A DNA stretch of 64,000 nt, taken from Sodalis ligni (GTDB lineage: Bacteria > Pseudomonadota > Gammaproteobacteria > Enterobacterales > Enterobacteriaceae). Below the pieces are notes generated by a model. It did not search any database. It had not been told where the DNA came from and saw nothing but the letters and a program-made list of their open reading frames with translations. Location of the stretch: positions 4,526,337 through 4,590,336 of the forward strand of contig NZ_CP075169.1 of the NCBI RefSeq assembly GCF_016865525.2. Direction: 5' to 3'. Shown in pieces: positions 15,861 through 23,064 of the stretch. The translations under genes were made by a program, and so were the position numbers. Each line of letters begins with the position of its first letter. The stretch's first letter is position 1.

Positions 15861-16720
15861 GCTGTTGCTCCCATGGCTGCAGTTAATTTCACGGTCTGGC
15901 TGATAATGGCGTCGGTAGGCATGCCATCGAGTTTCATTCGATGGATGTGATGACGAATTTTGTTTTGCAGCTCGGCCGGCAGATTTTCGGCAGCAGGCAC
16001 TTGGTCAAATAAGAAATGGACCTCTTCCGGCCATACTTTGTTATTGGTTTCCGGTAATGGAATAATTTCTGGAATATTTTGCTGGTGGTTTATGCGTTGC
16101 GCCTCGCGCCTGATCTGCGCAAGAAAGGCATTGCCCTGGGCTTCGAGTTGATCGCGGCTGACATAACCCATGGCCGGGCCACGCCAGTTTTTATCGAATA
16201 CCGCGATGGCGCCCGCAAAAAACGCGCCGGTGGGCACCTGCTGTTCATCTGAGGGTTTAAACCAGACAGGAACGTCAAAACCGACACGACCACGGATGAA
16301 TGAAATATGGTCGGCCTGCTCCGGCCACCAAACCTCGGATGTGGCAGCTTTAATCAAAAACACATACCGCCCACCCCGTTCCCGCATTTCCGCCGCGTAG
16401 GCCATGATGTGCCGCATACCGGTAATGTACTGGCCGTCGTGCTGGCTGGCGCGGGAGTAAGGAGGATTAGCGAATGCGGCCCCGTTGAGTTCCACTAGAC
16501 GTGCCGACCAGTCCTGCGACAGCGCATTGTCAGCCGCGGAGTAAAACGCCTCGCATTTGGCGTTACTCTCGTCGGCAAACAGGTCCAGGACAAGCGGGCC
16601 GAACATAGCGTTAATGCCCCAGAATAGCGGATCCGGAGTACGCCACTGATCGCCAATCTCTTTCAGTTTGTGGGCGGGTTGACGGTGGAGTTGCTCCAGC
16701 GCAACGCAGTAGTGGTTCAT
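15857..16720 (-). CDS. Phage DNA N6-adenine methyltransferase (Dam, PF05869-type)
   Basis: 287 residues. QWRTPDPLFWGINAMFGPLV and LDLFADESNAKCEAFY form the AdoMet region, and the catalytic FANPPYSR (N85-Y88) is the NPPY amino-methyltransferase motif. The stretch GGRYVFLIKAATSEVWWPE is characteristic of phage Dam proteins. The last 120 residues are extra helical sequence. Sits between the cytosine methyltransferase and the PAPS-reductase-like gene with 4-base overlaps on both sides. Confidence 0.9.
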   Translation of the reverse strand: MNHYCVALEQLHRQPAHKLKEIGDQWRTPDPLFWGINAMFGPLVLDLFADESNAKCEAFYSAADNALSQDWSARLVELNGAAFANPPYSRASQHDGQYITGMRHIMAYAAEMRERGGRYVFLIKAATSEVWWPEQADHISFIRGRVGFDVPVWFKPSDEQQVPTGAFFAGAIAVFDKNWRGPAMGYVSRDQLEAQGNAFLAQIRREAQRINHQQNIPEIIPLPETNNKVWPEEVHFLFDQVPAAENLPAELQNKIRHHIHRMKLDGMPTDAIISQTVKLTAAMGATA

Positions 16721-17724
16721 TCACACACCCCCGCATATACGCTGTTGCAGACGGAGTGATCACTTGCCTCTGCCAGCAGGTCAAATTGATGTCCGCCGCG
16801 AGTTGTCATGGCCCAGTCGCGGTATGCCTCAATGCCATGCGATTCCAAAGTAATAACCTCGCTACGGCGTTCTGAGTTCATCGGATCCATGGTTGAAGTA
16901 AAAAAGCTTGAATTCTGTCGGCGGCTGCATGCGCTGACCAGCCGTTCCCATGCTGCAACGCGGGTGATCTCTTCAGGCCACCGGCTAAATATCTCAGCCA
17001 ACTCGCCTTTGCGAGCATTAACACATGGCATGCAACCCACACGGCTACAGCCCATTTTGTAGAGTGGATTTGGGTCAATGCCGTGCCGCCGCGCTAGGGC
17101 AAAAACATCCGCGTGTTTCCAATCCAGAATTGGGCGGTAGATACTTAGCCGCGGTCCAATATCGAAACCGGACTCCCAGGGGAAAAGCTTTGCTCGTTCC
17201 TTCGATTCTTCGGCTCGAATACCCTGCCAGCTCACGACCTCGGTACCGGCAGAGGTCAAGGGTTCAATTACCTGCAGGCGCATGGGTTCGTGTTTCAGCT
17301 CAGTGGTGCAGAACCGCCGTTGTGACGAAGGAAATCGCCCTTTCCACATGCAGAGATCGAGGAATGGGATACCTGTAGGATGCAGAATGAACAATGCTTT
17401 CTCGATGATTTCCGTTGCGCGCTCCGGCGTAAAACCGCATTCCTCCACCAGCGAAACCGGCCAAACTTCGGCAATAAACTTGCGCTTGCCCTCGATGCGA
17501 TCAGTAAAATCAGCCTTAACGCGGCGAATAGGACCTAAGTTGGTTTCCAAATAATCGAGATATGCCAGGGTGATGGGGTGCTCATGGCCGGTATCGGCGA
17601 ATGCGGCGAAATGGTCAACGCCAGCCTCCCGCGCCAGCAGCCAGGTGGCGAGGCTGTCTTTGCCACCAGACACACAAATGACATTTTTAACGCCTGGTGC
17701 CAGGGAGCGGCTATCAATTTTCAT
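16717..17724 (-). CDS. Phosphoadenosine phosphosulfate reductase-family (PP-loop ATPase) protein
   Basis: 335 residues. The PP-loop SGGKDS (19-24) binds ATP. FADTGHEHPITLAYLDYL and the Arg-rich CTTELKHEPMRLQVI follow. A Cys cluster CSRVGCMPCVNARKGEL near residues 230-250 could hold an iron-sulfur cluster as in DndC-type and related enzymes. Sulfate reduction is an unlikely job in a phage operon; the flanking DNA methyltransferases make a DNA- or nucleotide-modification role more likely, but that is inference. Confidence 0.85.
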   Translation of the reverse strand: MKIDSRSLAPGVKNVICVSGGKDSLATWLLAREAGVDHFAAFADTGHEHPITLAYLDYLETNLGPIRRVKADFTDRIEGKRKFIAEVWPVSLVEECGFTPERATEIIEKALFILHPTGIPFLDLCMWKGRFPSSQRRFCTTELKHEPMRLQVIEPLTSAGTEVVSWQGIRAEESKERAKLFPWESGFDIGPRLSIYRPILDWKHADVFALARRHGIDPNPLYKMGCSRVGCMPCVNARKGELAEIFSRWPEEITRVAAWERLVSACSRRQNSSFFTSTMDPMNSERRSEVITLESHGIEAYRDWAMTTRGGHQFDLLAEASDHSVCNSVYAGVCE

Positions 17725-17966
17725 GCGGCCACCCCCATATCGGTGTGATCCACCAGCCGCGCTTCAGAAATTCCGGAGTAATCACCGCAGTAGAAATTTC
17801 CGTAACTGCTGCACCGGGCCCGACGGCTGATAATTTGGTCACGCAGGCGCTCATTGGTAGCTGGTGCAATATCAAGAACTACTAACCATTGCCGCGCGGC
17901 CCGGCGCCATTGGTACTGACTTTCCAACTTTTCTGCCAGAGCTGATTCTTTTTGAAAAGGTGTCAT
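17721..17966 (-). CDS. PerC-family transcriptional regulator-like protein
   Basis: 81 residues from the ATG at 17966, which overlaps the stop of the replication gene (ATGA). The stretch ALAEKLESQYQWRRAARQWL then a short linker and RDQIISRRARC match the PerC/GrrA pattern of small phage-encoded activators. The C-terminus (ISEARLVDHTDMGVAA) is unusual and may be strain-specific. It overlaps the PAPS-reductase-like gene by 4 bases. Confidence 0.7.
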   Translation of the reverse strand: MTPFQKESALAEKLESQYQWRRAARQWLVVLDIAPATNERLRDQIISRRARCSSYGNFYCGDYSGISEARLVDHTDMGVAA

Positions 17967-19021
17967 GCTGCTTTCTCCCCGGCCTGGCGCTGGCTGCACT
18001 CGGCCCATATTTTATTCCAAGTGGATTTGGCGAAATCCTCCCGCATGGACTTAACGCTGGCGCTGTCGGCGTCTTTCCGCGCGGCCGTTTCAATAAGGCT
18101 TTTTGATTTGTTGTCCAACGAACGTTTGAGGTAGCGTCCATAGGCGGCGTCGCGTTCTGAGTGATCAGCTTCCTGATTTAACTGAGAGTTGGATTTTCGG
18201 CCTTCACTATTCCAAGCCTGGGCACCCAGAAGATTTCCACTGAATTTTGATGGGCGGAACATCGTTTCGGGGTTTAGAAATTTTGCCCATTTGGTGCCTA
18301 GCCATAGCGCAACCAGGTAATCAACAACCAGGACCAGTTCTTCAACGGTGTGGCCATCGGTAAGCCGGGCGCGGATGTTTTGCAGCGTGGTGGGGATCTT
18401 GGTGTAACGGGCGCCAGTGAGTTTATTCAGGTGATCCAGTACCGCGATCGCCTGGTCTGTGGTTATTTTTGATTGAAAAGATTCCTCTTCCCGGGCTGCC
18501 GCCGCAGGCGGTTGCCCAAAAGTGTTTTTATTTGATGGATCTGGTGTTGATCTTACTGACGGATCGGGTGCACCGGGTACAGGCTCAAGATTCGGATTTT
18601 CGCGGTCTGGTGAGCCCTCATCCTGTGAACCTTCATGTGATGAGGGTTCATGCTGTGAGCCTTCATCCTGTACAGGCTCAATAGCGGGCTTTGAGACTGT
18701 ACGGCGTACAGGCTCGGCCAGTGACTCGGCCAGGAGTTTAGCCAGATTCAGCTGATAGGTATTGCTGCCCTGCTGCCGGCGACCGTTCGCCCCTTTGACG
18801 CTTCGGGATGATTTACTTAACCAGCCGGCGGCGGACAATTCGGCCAGGGCGCGGCGCACCCCGCTATCGGATTTAAAGCTGCATTTGCGCATCAGCGTTT
18901 CGACTGACGGCCAGCTATGCCCCTCATCGTTTGCAAAGTCGGCCACCGCCAATAGCAGCATCTTGCGTGGCTGCGTCAGGCTTTGGACCTCCCAGACCTG
19001 AGACATCAACTTAATGCTCAT
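17963..19021 (-). CDS. O-like phage replication initiator (winged-helix N-terminus, Phg_2220_C-type C-terminus)
   Basis: 352 residues from ATG at 19021 (overlapping the DUF4222 stop). Residues about 5-80 are a winged helix (KMLLLAVADFANDEGHSWPS, then SGVRRALAELSAAGWLSKS). Residues about 120-185 are a Glu/Ser/Pro-rich linker whose DNA holds direct repeats, as the lambda O gene holds the origin. The C-terminal conserved phage domain spans about 190-265 (AVLDHLNKLTGARYTKIPTT, MFRPSKFSGNLLG). No DnaC-like helicase loader gene is seen nearby, so loading of DnaB must use this protein or the host. Confidence 0.87.
   Translation of the reverse strand: MSIKLMSQVWEVQSLTQPRKMLLLAVADFANDEGHSWPSVETLMRKCSFKSDSGVRRALAELSAAGWLSKSSRSVKGANGRRQQGSNTYQLNLAKLLAESLAEPVRRTVSKPAIEPVQDEGSQHEPSSHEGSQDEGSPDRENPNLEPVPGAPDPSVRSTPDPSNKNTFGQPPAAAAREEESFQSKITTDQAIAVLDHLNKLTGARYTKIPTTLQNIRARLTDGHTVEELVLVVDYLVALWLGTKWAKFLNPETMFRPSKFSGNLLGAQAWNSEGRKSNSQLNQEADHSERDAAYGRYLKRSLDNKSKSLIETAARKDADSASVKSMREDFAKSTWNKIWAECSQRQAGEKAA
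18617..18676 (-). repeat. Candidate replication origin iterons inside the initiator gene
   Basis: Four imperfect repeats on the plus strand: CTCATCCTGTGAAC (18617), CTTCATGTGATGAGGG (18631), TTCATGCTGTGAGC (18647) and CTTCATCCTGTACAGG (18661). The block GTACAGGCTC also occurs about three times between 18578 and 18715. The encoded linker is repetitive (DEGS, HEGS, EPV), but the position in the middle of an O-type gene is where lambdoid origins lie. Confidence 0.6.
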
Positions 19022-19346
19022 AACGGCCCCGTAAATTTCTTTCTGAATTGCTCGACAGGCTGCATGCACTCATGTTCGTAGCCGTCTCGCAGGAATATGA
19101 CTCGCTGGCGTTCCCGGTCCCAGCCAATGACGTGCACGGTAACCCCATACTGATCGCGGTAGCTGCGATCCACAGGGACACGATTTTCATCCACGATGCA
19201 GCCCCCTGTTCATTGAGTTCCCGCCAGGCGGTCTCCAGTTTCGCCCGCTCAACCTCCGGGCGGTAGTCGAATGGCGCGGGCTGGGCGGCAGTGAATGGCA
19301 TGCAGCGGAATTGCGTGATCGGCGGTTCAATGTGTAAACTGTCCAT
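19011..19346 (-). CDS. Small hypothetical phage protein, C-terminal half overlapping DUF4222
   Basis: 111-residue frame starting 3 bases after the YmfL-like stop. The N-terminal 50 residues (IEPPITQFRCMPFTAAQPAP, then YRPEVERAKLETAWRELNEQ) look like genuine protein. From residue 51 onward the frame runs across DUF4222 in another phase and looks like filler. The ancestral product may have ended near 19,195. Low confidence for the whole span, moderate for its first half. Confidence 0.4.
   Translation of the reverse strand: MDSLHIEPPITQFRCMPFTAAQPAPFDYRPEVERAKLETAWRELNEQGAASWMKIVSLWIAATAISMGLPCTSLAGTGNASESYSCETATNMSACSLSSNSERNLRGRYEH
19018..19194 (-). CDS. DUF4222-type small phage protein (GTG start)
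   Basis: 58 residues from GTG at 19194, with CAGGGGG as ribosome site 7 bases upstream. The sequence has DENRVPVDRSYRDQYGVTVH, then VIGWDRERQRVIFLRDGYEH and ECMQPVEQF, a recurring small lambdoid protein upstream of the replication gene. Its stop overlaps the initiator start (ATGA). Function unknown. A second frame also runs through this DNA (next entry), but this one carries the family signature. Confidence 0.8.
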   Translation of the reverse strand: MDENRVPVDRSYRDQYGVTVHVIGWDRERQRVIFLRDGYEHECMQPVEQFRKKFTGPL

Positions 19347-19349
19347 GCG

Positions 19350-19895
19350 TTATTTATCTCCATGGTAATGAGACGCCGACGCCTGAGGGTTGCAGCCCTG
19401 GGCGTCAACCTTTTCAGGAGGGCAGTACACTCGATACAGCAGCGATACATGCTCTTGCCATTTCCGCTGTACCTGGTAACTCGTCTCATCGAGATCCTGG
19501 CGTTCTGCGTTATCAATCATCCCGTCCGCGATCGCCTCTCGCACCCGGGCCGAATGCCGGCCAATCCACTCAATTGACTCCATCAGCCGTTCGTTGATGT
19601 CCGCGTTATCGATAGACTCAATGTCCACCAGCGGAACATTGACGCTGTTTGATGCGCGGGATACGGCATCGGCAACGTATTTCTCCCCGCTGGCCTGCTG
19701 GATTACCAGCGCCCAGCCGAACGGGAATATCTGATCGCCGTCGGCGCGCAGGCGGTTGAAAATCGCGTTCTCAGTGACGCCTAACCACTCCGCAGCCTCG
19801 GCATAACCGCCCGGCAGCGCCGCGATGGTCTTTTTGATTGCGGCCACCAGCCACCCCGGCTGTTTTTCTGCCTGCCAATGTGATTGTTTACCCAC
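19350..19895 (-). CDS. YmfL-like putative regulatory protein (CII position)
   Basis: 181 residues from a GTG at 19895, preceded by GAGG at proper spacing and placed 10 bases after the Cro stop. The N-terminal GGYAEAAEWLGVTENAIFNR is a helix-turn-helix-like segment, followed by RLRADGDQIFPFGWALVIQQ as in YmfL of the e14 element. It occupies the slot of the lambda CII activator. A long C-terminal extension rich in charged residues follows. Whether it activates lysogenic promoters is unknown. Confidence 0.72.
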   Translation of the reverse strand: MGKQSHWQAEKQPGWLVAAIKKTIAALPGGYAEAAEWLGVTENAIFNRLRADGDQIFPFGWALVIQQASGEKYVADAVSRASNSVNVPLVDIESIDNADINERLMESIEWIGRHSARVREAIADGMIDNAERQDLDETSYQVQRKWQEHVSLLYRVYCPPEKVDAQGCNPQASASHYHGDK

Positions 19896-19905
19896 GGTTA
19901 ACCTC

Positions 19906-20169
19906 TCACCTCTGTGGTTTTTGTTTTTCCTCAGGCAAGTTAACCTGATTACGTTCGGTGCCACGCAAATACGCCCAATCAACGTCCGGGCGAAGTTCTT
20001 CGCACGTCACCGCGCCTGATGTGGCTTTCTCAATTTCTGGGCATCGTTCTGCGGGAATGGCTCGTATACCATTTGCCCATTGGGAAATGAGTGACGAATT
20101 GACTCCCAATAATTTCCCTAAGAGAGTCGCCTGCCCCCTTTGCAGGCCGGTATAGGTTCTGAGATTCAT
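19906..20169 (-). CDS. Cro-type repressor (YdaS-like helix-turn-helix)
   Basis: 87 residues from ATG at 20169 with GGAT upstream. The block RGQATLLGKLLGVNSSLISQ followed by WANGIRAIPAERCPEIEKAT and SGAVTCEELRPDV is the YdaS/Cro family signature. It is the first gene of the right operon, read leftward, and faces the CI-like gene across operators at 20208-20276. Confidence 0.9.
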   Translation of the reverse strand: MNLRTYTGLQRGQATLLGKLLGVNSSLISQWANGIRAIPAERCPEIEKATSGAVTCEELRPDVDWAYLRGTERNQVNLPEEKQKPQR

Positions 20170-20207
20170 GCTTAATCCATGTTTCGGCTTGACTAAGGAT
20201 GAGAATA

Positions 20208-20276
20208 TAGCGAAACGCGAAATTGCGCGCAATACATTTAAGCGTAACGCGCATATAAATGTTTCGCGTTTTGCTA
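20208..20276. promoter_or_regulatory. Right operator region with pR
   Basis: Copies of a 15-16 base operator: TAGCGAAACGCGAAAT at 20208-20223, a degenerate copy near 20240-20253 (AAGCGTAACGCGCA) and TTTCGCGTTTTGCTA at 20262-20276. On the minus strand TTGCGC, 17 bases, TATATT forms a promoter for cro, with the first operator in its spacer. The same operator recurs twice at pL. The repressor gene starts 14 bases to the right. Confidence 0.78.
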
Positions 20277-20289
20277 TTAAATTTTACAA

Positions 20290-20760
20290 ATGAAAGACAT
20301 TGACGAGATTCGGCGCGACAATTTGCGCCACATTGAGCAGGAATGTGGGGGTCCATCTGCTACCGCTGAATTGGTGGGGATGTCTCCTGGACAGTTTGTA
20401 AATCTTCGGGATGGGGCAAAAGACTCAAAAACCGGGAAAGCGCGCGGCATGCGTAAAGAGACAGCGCGGCGCATTGAAGTTGCGGCTGGAAAACCAAAAG
20501 GTTGGCTGGACGTAGATCACTTAGGTGCCTTAAAGACAGATTCAACCTCGCTGAAAGCTACTGGTATCGAAGAAAAATATTTGTCATTATCAAAAGAAAA
20601 ACAATCTGTTATAGACTATTTTTTGCTATCAGATGGTGAACCAGCACCCGAGTGGGTAGACAGGGATGCGCGGGCATATGCCGATTCGCTTAAGCTAAAA
20701 GCGCGCGGATGGTTGGAGAGAGGTCAAACAAGTAGCGATATAAAGAAAAATCGCGCTTAG
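20290..20760 (+). CDS. CI-like prophage repressor without a peptidase domain
   Basis: 156 residues. The N-terminal domain has RRDNLRHIEQECGGPSATAE, then LVGMSPGQFVNLRDGAKDSK and GMRKETARRIEVAAGKPKGW, a helix-turn-helix arrangement known from lambdoid repressors of this group. The C-terminal 70 residues are short and charged, with no S24/LexA-like Ser-Lys protease, so RecA-stimulated self-cleavage is not expected. Divergent from cro. Confidence 0.8.
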   Translation: MKDIDEIRRDNLRHIEQECGGPSATAELVGMSPGQFVNLRDGAKDSKTGKARGMRKETARRIEVAAGKPKGWLDVDHLGALKTDSTSLKATGIEEKYLSLSKEKQSVIDYFLLSDGEPAPEWVDRDARAYADSLKLKARGWLERGQTSSDIKKNRA

Positions 20761-20808
20761 GCTTGTTTGGTCAGAGGGAAAACTAATCAAGTGAAATGGT
20801 AAAGTACA

Positions 20809-21224
20809 ATGTCTGATGAAATGAAATTCGCCAAAATCGCCTATATAGTTCCTTTTCAAATGGGAAAAATAACAATAGAGAGCCAGTTTTACTCATCAAT
20901 TCTCCTAAAGATAAAGAGGTAAGTTTTTCTATCTCATTGTTTTAATAGGACTTATTCCAGGAATTGTTTACTCAGTATCATGTACTATAAGGTCTGACGA
21001 TGAATCAAGTGATAGTTTTAAATACGCAGCACAAAAAAGTTTAGGGTTGAAGATGTTCTTGGGTTGGAAGGGCTATCCCTACTGCTGTTGAGATTCCTGT
21101 AACTCTCAAACCACCAGTTTTATCTGATCAGTACCGCATCGAAGCGATACTCAATAGCGAAAATGGTTCATCCCAGGAAGCTAAGTGGGCGAAATCTTTA
21201 GTCGAAATAAAGGTTGAGGAATAA
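20809..21224 (+). pseudogene. Decayed small gene after the repressor
   Basis: A start at 20809 gives MSDEMKFAKIAYIVPFQMGK, which stops after about 36 codons; the logical continuation is in another frame (EPVLLINSPKDKEVSFSISL). A third frame ends the protein with PVLSDQYRIEAILNSENGSS and KWAKSLVEIKVEE at 21224. Together they suggest one beta-rich protein of about 135 residues with several frameshifts. Family not recognised with confidence. Confidence 0.6.
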
Positions 21225-21304
21225 AGCATGTTCACCGACCAACCGATAACTATTCCACCTTATCAGCAAGGTAGTGTAAGCTATAATTTGACGATAAAAG
21301 AAGT

Positions 21305-21607
21305 ATGACTTATGACAATGCACAGTCTGGAAGTGGAAAAAGTGGTGGGGGTAATGATATGCAAAGCAGAATTGCAAAGCTTGAATCTGATGTATCATAT
21401 ATCAGGCGAGATATTGATGAACTGAAACTCGAAGTGAAGTCCGTTGACAAACGGCTATCCAACATAGAAGCCGGTATCACCTCAATGAAAACCACGCTTA
21501 AAGCGACGGGAGTGGTTATGGGTTTGGTTTTCGCGTTTTGTACCTATGTTTTCGGAAGTTATGTGTCTAGAATATTGGACGCATTGAATGGGTTAGTGCT
21601 GAAATAA
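21305..21607 (+). CDS. Small coiled-coil membrane protein
   Basis: 100 residues: a Gly/Ser-rich start, a coiled coil (residues about 20-62, RIAKLESDVSYIRRDIDELK then LEVKSVDKRLSNIEAGI) and one C-terminal membrane segment (about 69-88, GVVMGLVFAFCTYVFGSYV). The architecture resembles small phage proteins expressed in the lysogen beside the repressor, some of which act in exclusion, but no family is claimed. The initial ATG overlaps a preceding short frame. Confidence 0.7.
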   Translation: MTYDNAQSGSGKSGGGNDMQSRIAKLESDVSYIRRDIDELKLEVKSVDKRLSNIEAGITSMKTTLKATGVVMGLVFAFCTYVFGSYVSRILDALNGLVLK

Positions 21608-21765
21608 TCTACTGCCTCCAACCATTTCTCACGAGATTCCCCGATATACCCATCCTGATTTTGAAGGGTCGCCATTAGATAACCCTTCCCCAGGTAAGTA
21701 CTTTTCAAAATCCCCGCCTAAGTCCAGACGCTCAATTTAAGCGATCCGTTTTCTCTATCAAAAAA

Positions 21766-21819
21766 TTTCGCGTTTCGCTAATATTAATTGTTGACTTTCA
21801 TTTCGCGTTTCGCTAAAAA
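21766..21819 (+). promoter_or_regulatory. Left promoter pL with two operators
   Basis: Two identical operators TTTCGCGTTTCGCTA at 21766-21780 and 21801-21815, 35 bases apart. TTGACT at 21791-21796, 17 bases, TAAAAA at 21814-21819 forms a good sigma-70 promoter whose spacer contains the second operator. Both match the reverse complement of the right operator at 20208. This drives the plus-strand left operon toward int. Confidence 0.85.
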
Positions 21820-21923
21820 TATACATCAACAGCGAACAGGCAGGACGCCCACGAAGTAGCCGCCGGTGGCAAATGAATGACCGGATGATTCGCAATAAGA
21901 CACACAGCAGATGGGGCTTCTAA

Positions 21924-22232
21924 ATGAAAAAATTTAAATGGGTCATTTGTGAGTGCTGCGAAGGAAGTGGGAAAGTCGATAACCCTGCATTCAGCAACGG
22001 CATAACTTCCAGTGAATGGGCTGAATGGGGCGAAGAAGACCATCTAAATTATATCGGCGGGTTTTATGACGTCTGCTGCCCATCTTGCCGGGGTAGCGGT
22101 AAACGCCAGGTTCCCATCGTTTCCGCGCTTAGTTTCGCTGAAAAACGCGAACTGGTCCAACAACGGAGGGATAACCGGGAACTGGCTGAATGCGACCGCA
22201 TTCATGCAATGGAACGCATGCTGGGTTGTTAA
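21924..22232 (+). CDS. Small phage protein with DnaJ-like CxxCxGxG zinc motifs
   Basis: 102 residues. CECCEGSGKVDNP (about 9-21) and CCPSCRGSGKRQV (about 50-62) form a paired zinc ribbon like the DnaJ central domain. The rest is helical and charged (EKRELVQQRRDNRELAECDR). It is the first gene after pL. Zinc-ribbon proteins in this place may act in host takeover, but there is no direct evidence. Confidence 0.78.
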   Translation: MKKFKWVICECCEGSGKVDNPAFSNGITSSEWAEWGEEDHLNYIGGFYDVCCPSCRGSGKRQVPIVSALSFAEKRELVQQRRDNRELAECDRIHAMERMLGC

Positions 22233-22256
22233 TGCTGCGCCCTTCAGGGCGCTCTA

Positions 22257-22336
22257 CACAATCGCATGAGCACTGTTACGGTGGCCGGCCCATAACCCAA
22301 TCCATCGTTTTTGCCGACAGTGCTCAGCCGATTGTG
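22257..22336 (+). ncRNA. Long bipartite hairpin, first RNA element
   Basis: CACAATCG (22257) pairs with CGATTGTG (22329-22336) and GAGCACTGT (22268-22276) with ACAGTGCTC (22317-22325), separated by a symmetric 3-by-3 internal loop. The 40-base apical part contains GTGGCCGG and a CCCATAACCC segment that can pair with GGGGTTAT downstream (22353-22360), so alternative folding is possible. Confidence 0.6.
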
Positions 22337-22370
22337 TGATCCGGTGATTGTTGGGGTTATCCGCCCTGCA

Positions 22371-22387
22371 GCTGGTTCGACTCCAGC
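22371..22387 (+). ncRNA. T-arm-like hairpin 1
   Basis: GCTGG, loop TTCGACT, CCAGC: a perfect 5-bp stem with the seven-base loop of a tRNA T-arm. No acceptor-stem partner for the following bases is found within tRNA distance, and a small hairpin CCATG/CATGG follows at 22391-22410. Confidence 0.6.
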
Positions 22388-22726
22388 CGCCCATGGATGC
22401 TAACGCATGGCAACCAGGTGAGGCAGTGATAGATGGTGGACGCCGCACTTACGCTGATAAATCCAGGGAACCTGCCGGTGCATGTACGCCGGTCACACCG
22501 TGCCGCGCCACCCTTGGTTAGGTGGCAACAATAACACCTGAGAGAACTTCCCTGGGCTTGCCCAGGGAGCCGGGGCAACCAAGTATCCGGCCGCCCGGTC
22601 CCCGTTAACGGACCACTTATTCGGGACTGGATGACTTCCACTTCAAGACGGTCCCTATAAATGTCCAGAAAGTGGCGCGACTGGCGCGGGAGGCAGTGAC
22701 AAGCCGGGAGAGACCGGCACCCAACA

Positions 22727-22848
22727 GGTAAGAGCATTGACGAGCAAGGCATAGAGGCTGGTTCGATTCCAGGCGCCAGGATTGTTTTATATCTGGTGAT
22801 GGGCAGGGAAAAGGTCCGTTCGATTCGGACACCGGCAATGCTCTTACC
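22727..22848 (+). ncRNA. Closed RNA domain with two T-arm-like hairpins
   Basis: GGTAAGAGCATTG (22727-22739) and CAATGCTCTTACC (22836-22848) are exactly complementary over 13 bases and enclose two hairpins: CTGG, TTCGATT, CCAG (22758-22772) and GTCCG, TTCGATT, CGGAC (22814-22830). The layout is a closed multibranch RNA of 122 bases. Such regularity without a reading frame argues for selection on RNA structure. Confidence 0.62.
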
Positions 22849-23064
22849 GTTGTGGTGAAAGGTAAATTGTCAGGAGCTTACCTGGTATTTGATTACTTGA
22901 AACAAGCGTTGGCGAGTAGGCGCGCTAACTTTCACCACAAACCCATCGCCTTGGAACGCGATAAATGCTGTGTGTAGTTCTTGGCGGTGGCGTCGGCTCT
23001 TCAACTCAAAAGGGGTGAAGATAATGTTCTGGCCGGCGCGCCGCCCTTTTTACGCGAGGTAACC

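Larger units (their letters stand above)
22233..22870 (+). ncRNA. Gene-free, hairpin-rich transcribed region with T-arm-like motifs
   Basis: About 640 bases downstream of pL with no convincing ORF on either strand. Strong inverted repeats include a 17-bp stem with 3x3 internal loop (22257-22276 with 22317-22336), an 8-bp hairpin around 22549-22568, GCCGG/CCGGC at 22703-22718 and a 13-bp pair (22727-22739 with 22836-22848). Three short hairpins have 7-base loops TTCGA[CT]T exactly like tRNA T-arms. tRNA-like cloverleafs cannot be completed. The region probably makes one or more structured RNAs; resemblance to phage C4-type antisense RNA is possible but unverified. Confidence 0.55.

Noticed and set aside
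22670..22790. A complete tRNA gene around the T-arm-like hairpin at 22758
   Set aside because: CTGGCGC/GCGCCAG can pair as an acceptor-like stem, but the distance is over 100 bases and no D-arm or anticodon arm of normal size can be formed.
22357..22838. Minus-strand frames of 131 and 73 codons in the structured RNA region
   Set aside because: No family pattern, no ribosome site, composition follows the hairpins; the frames run through T-arm-like elements.
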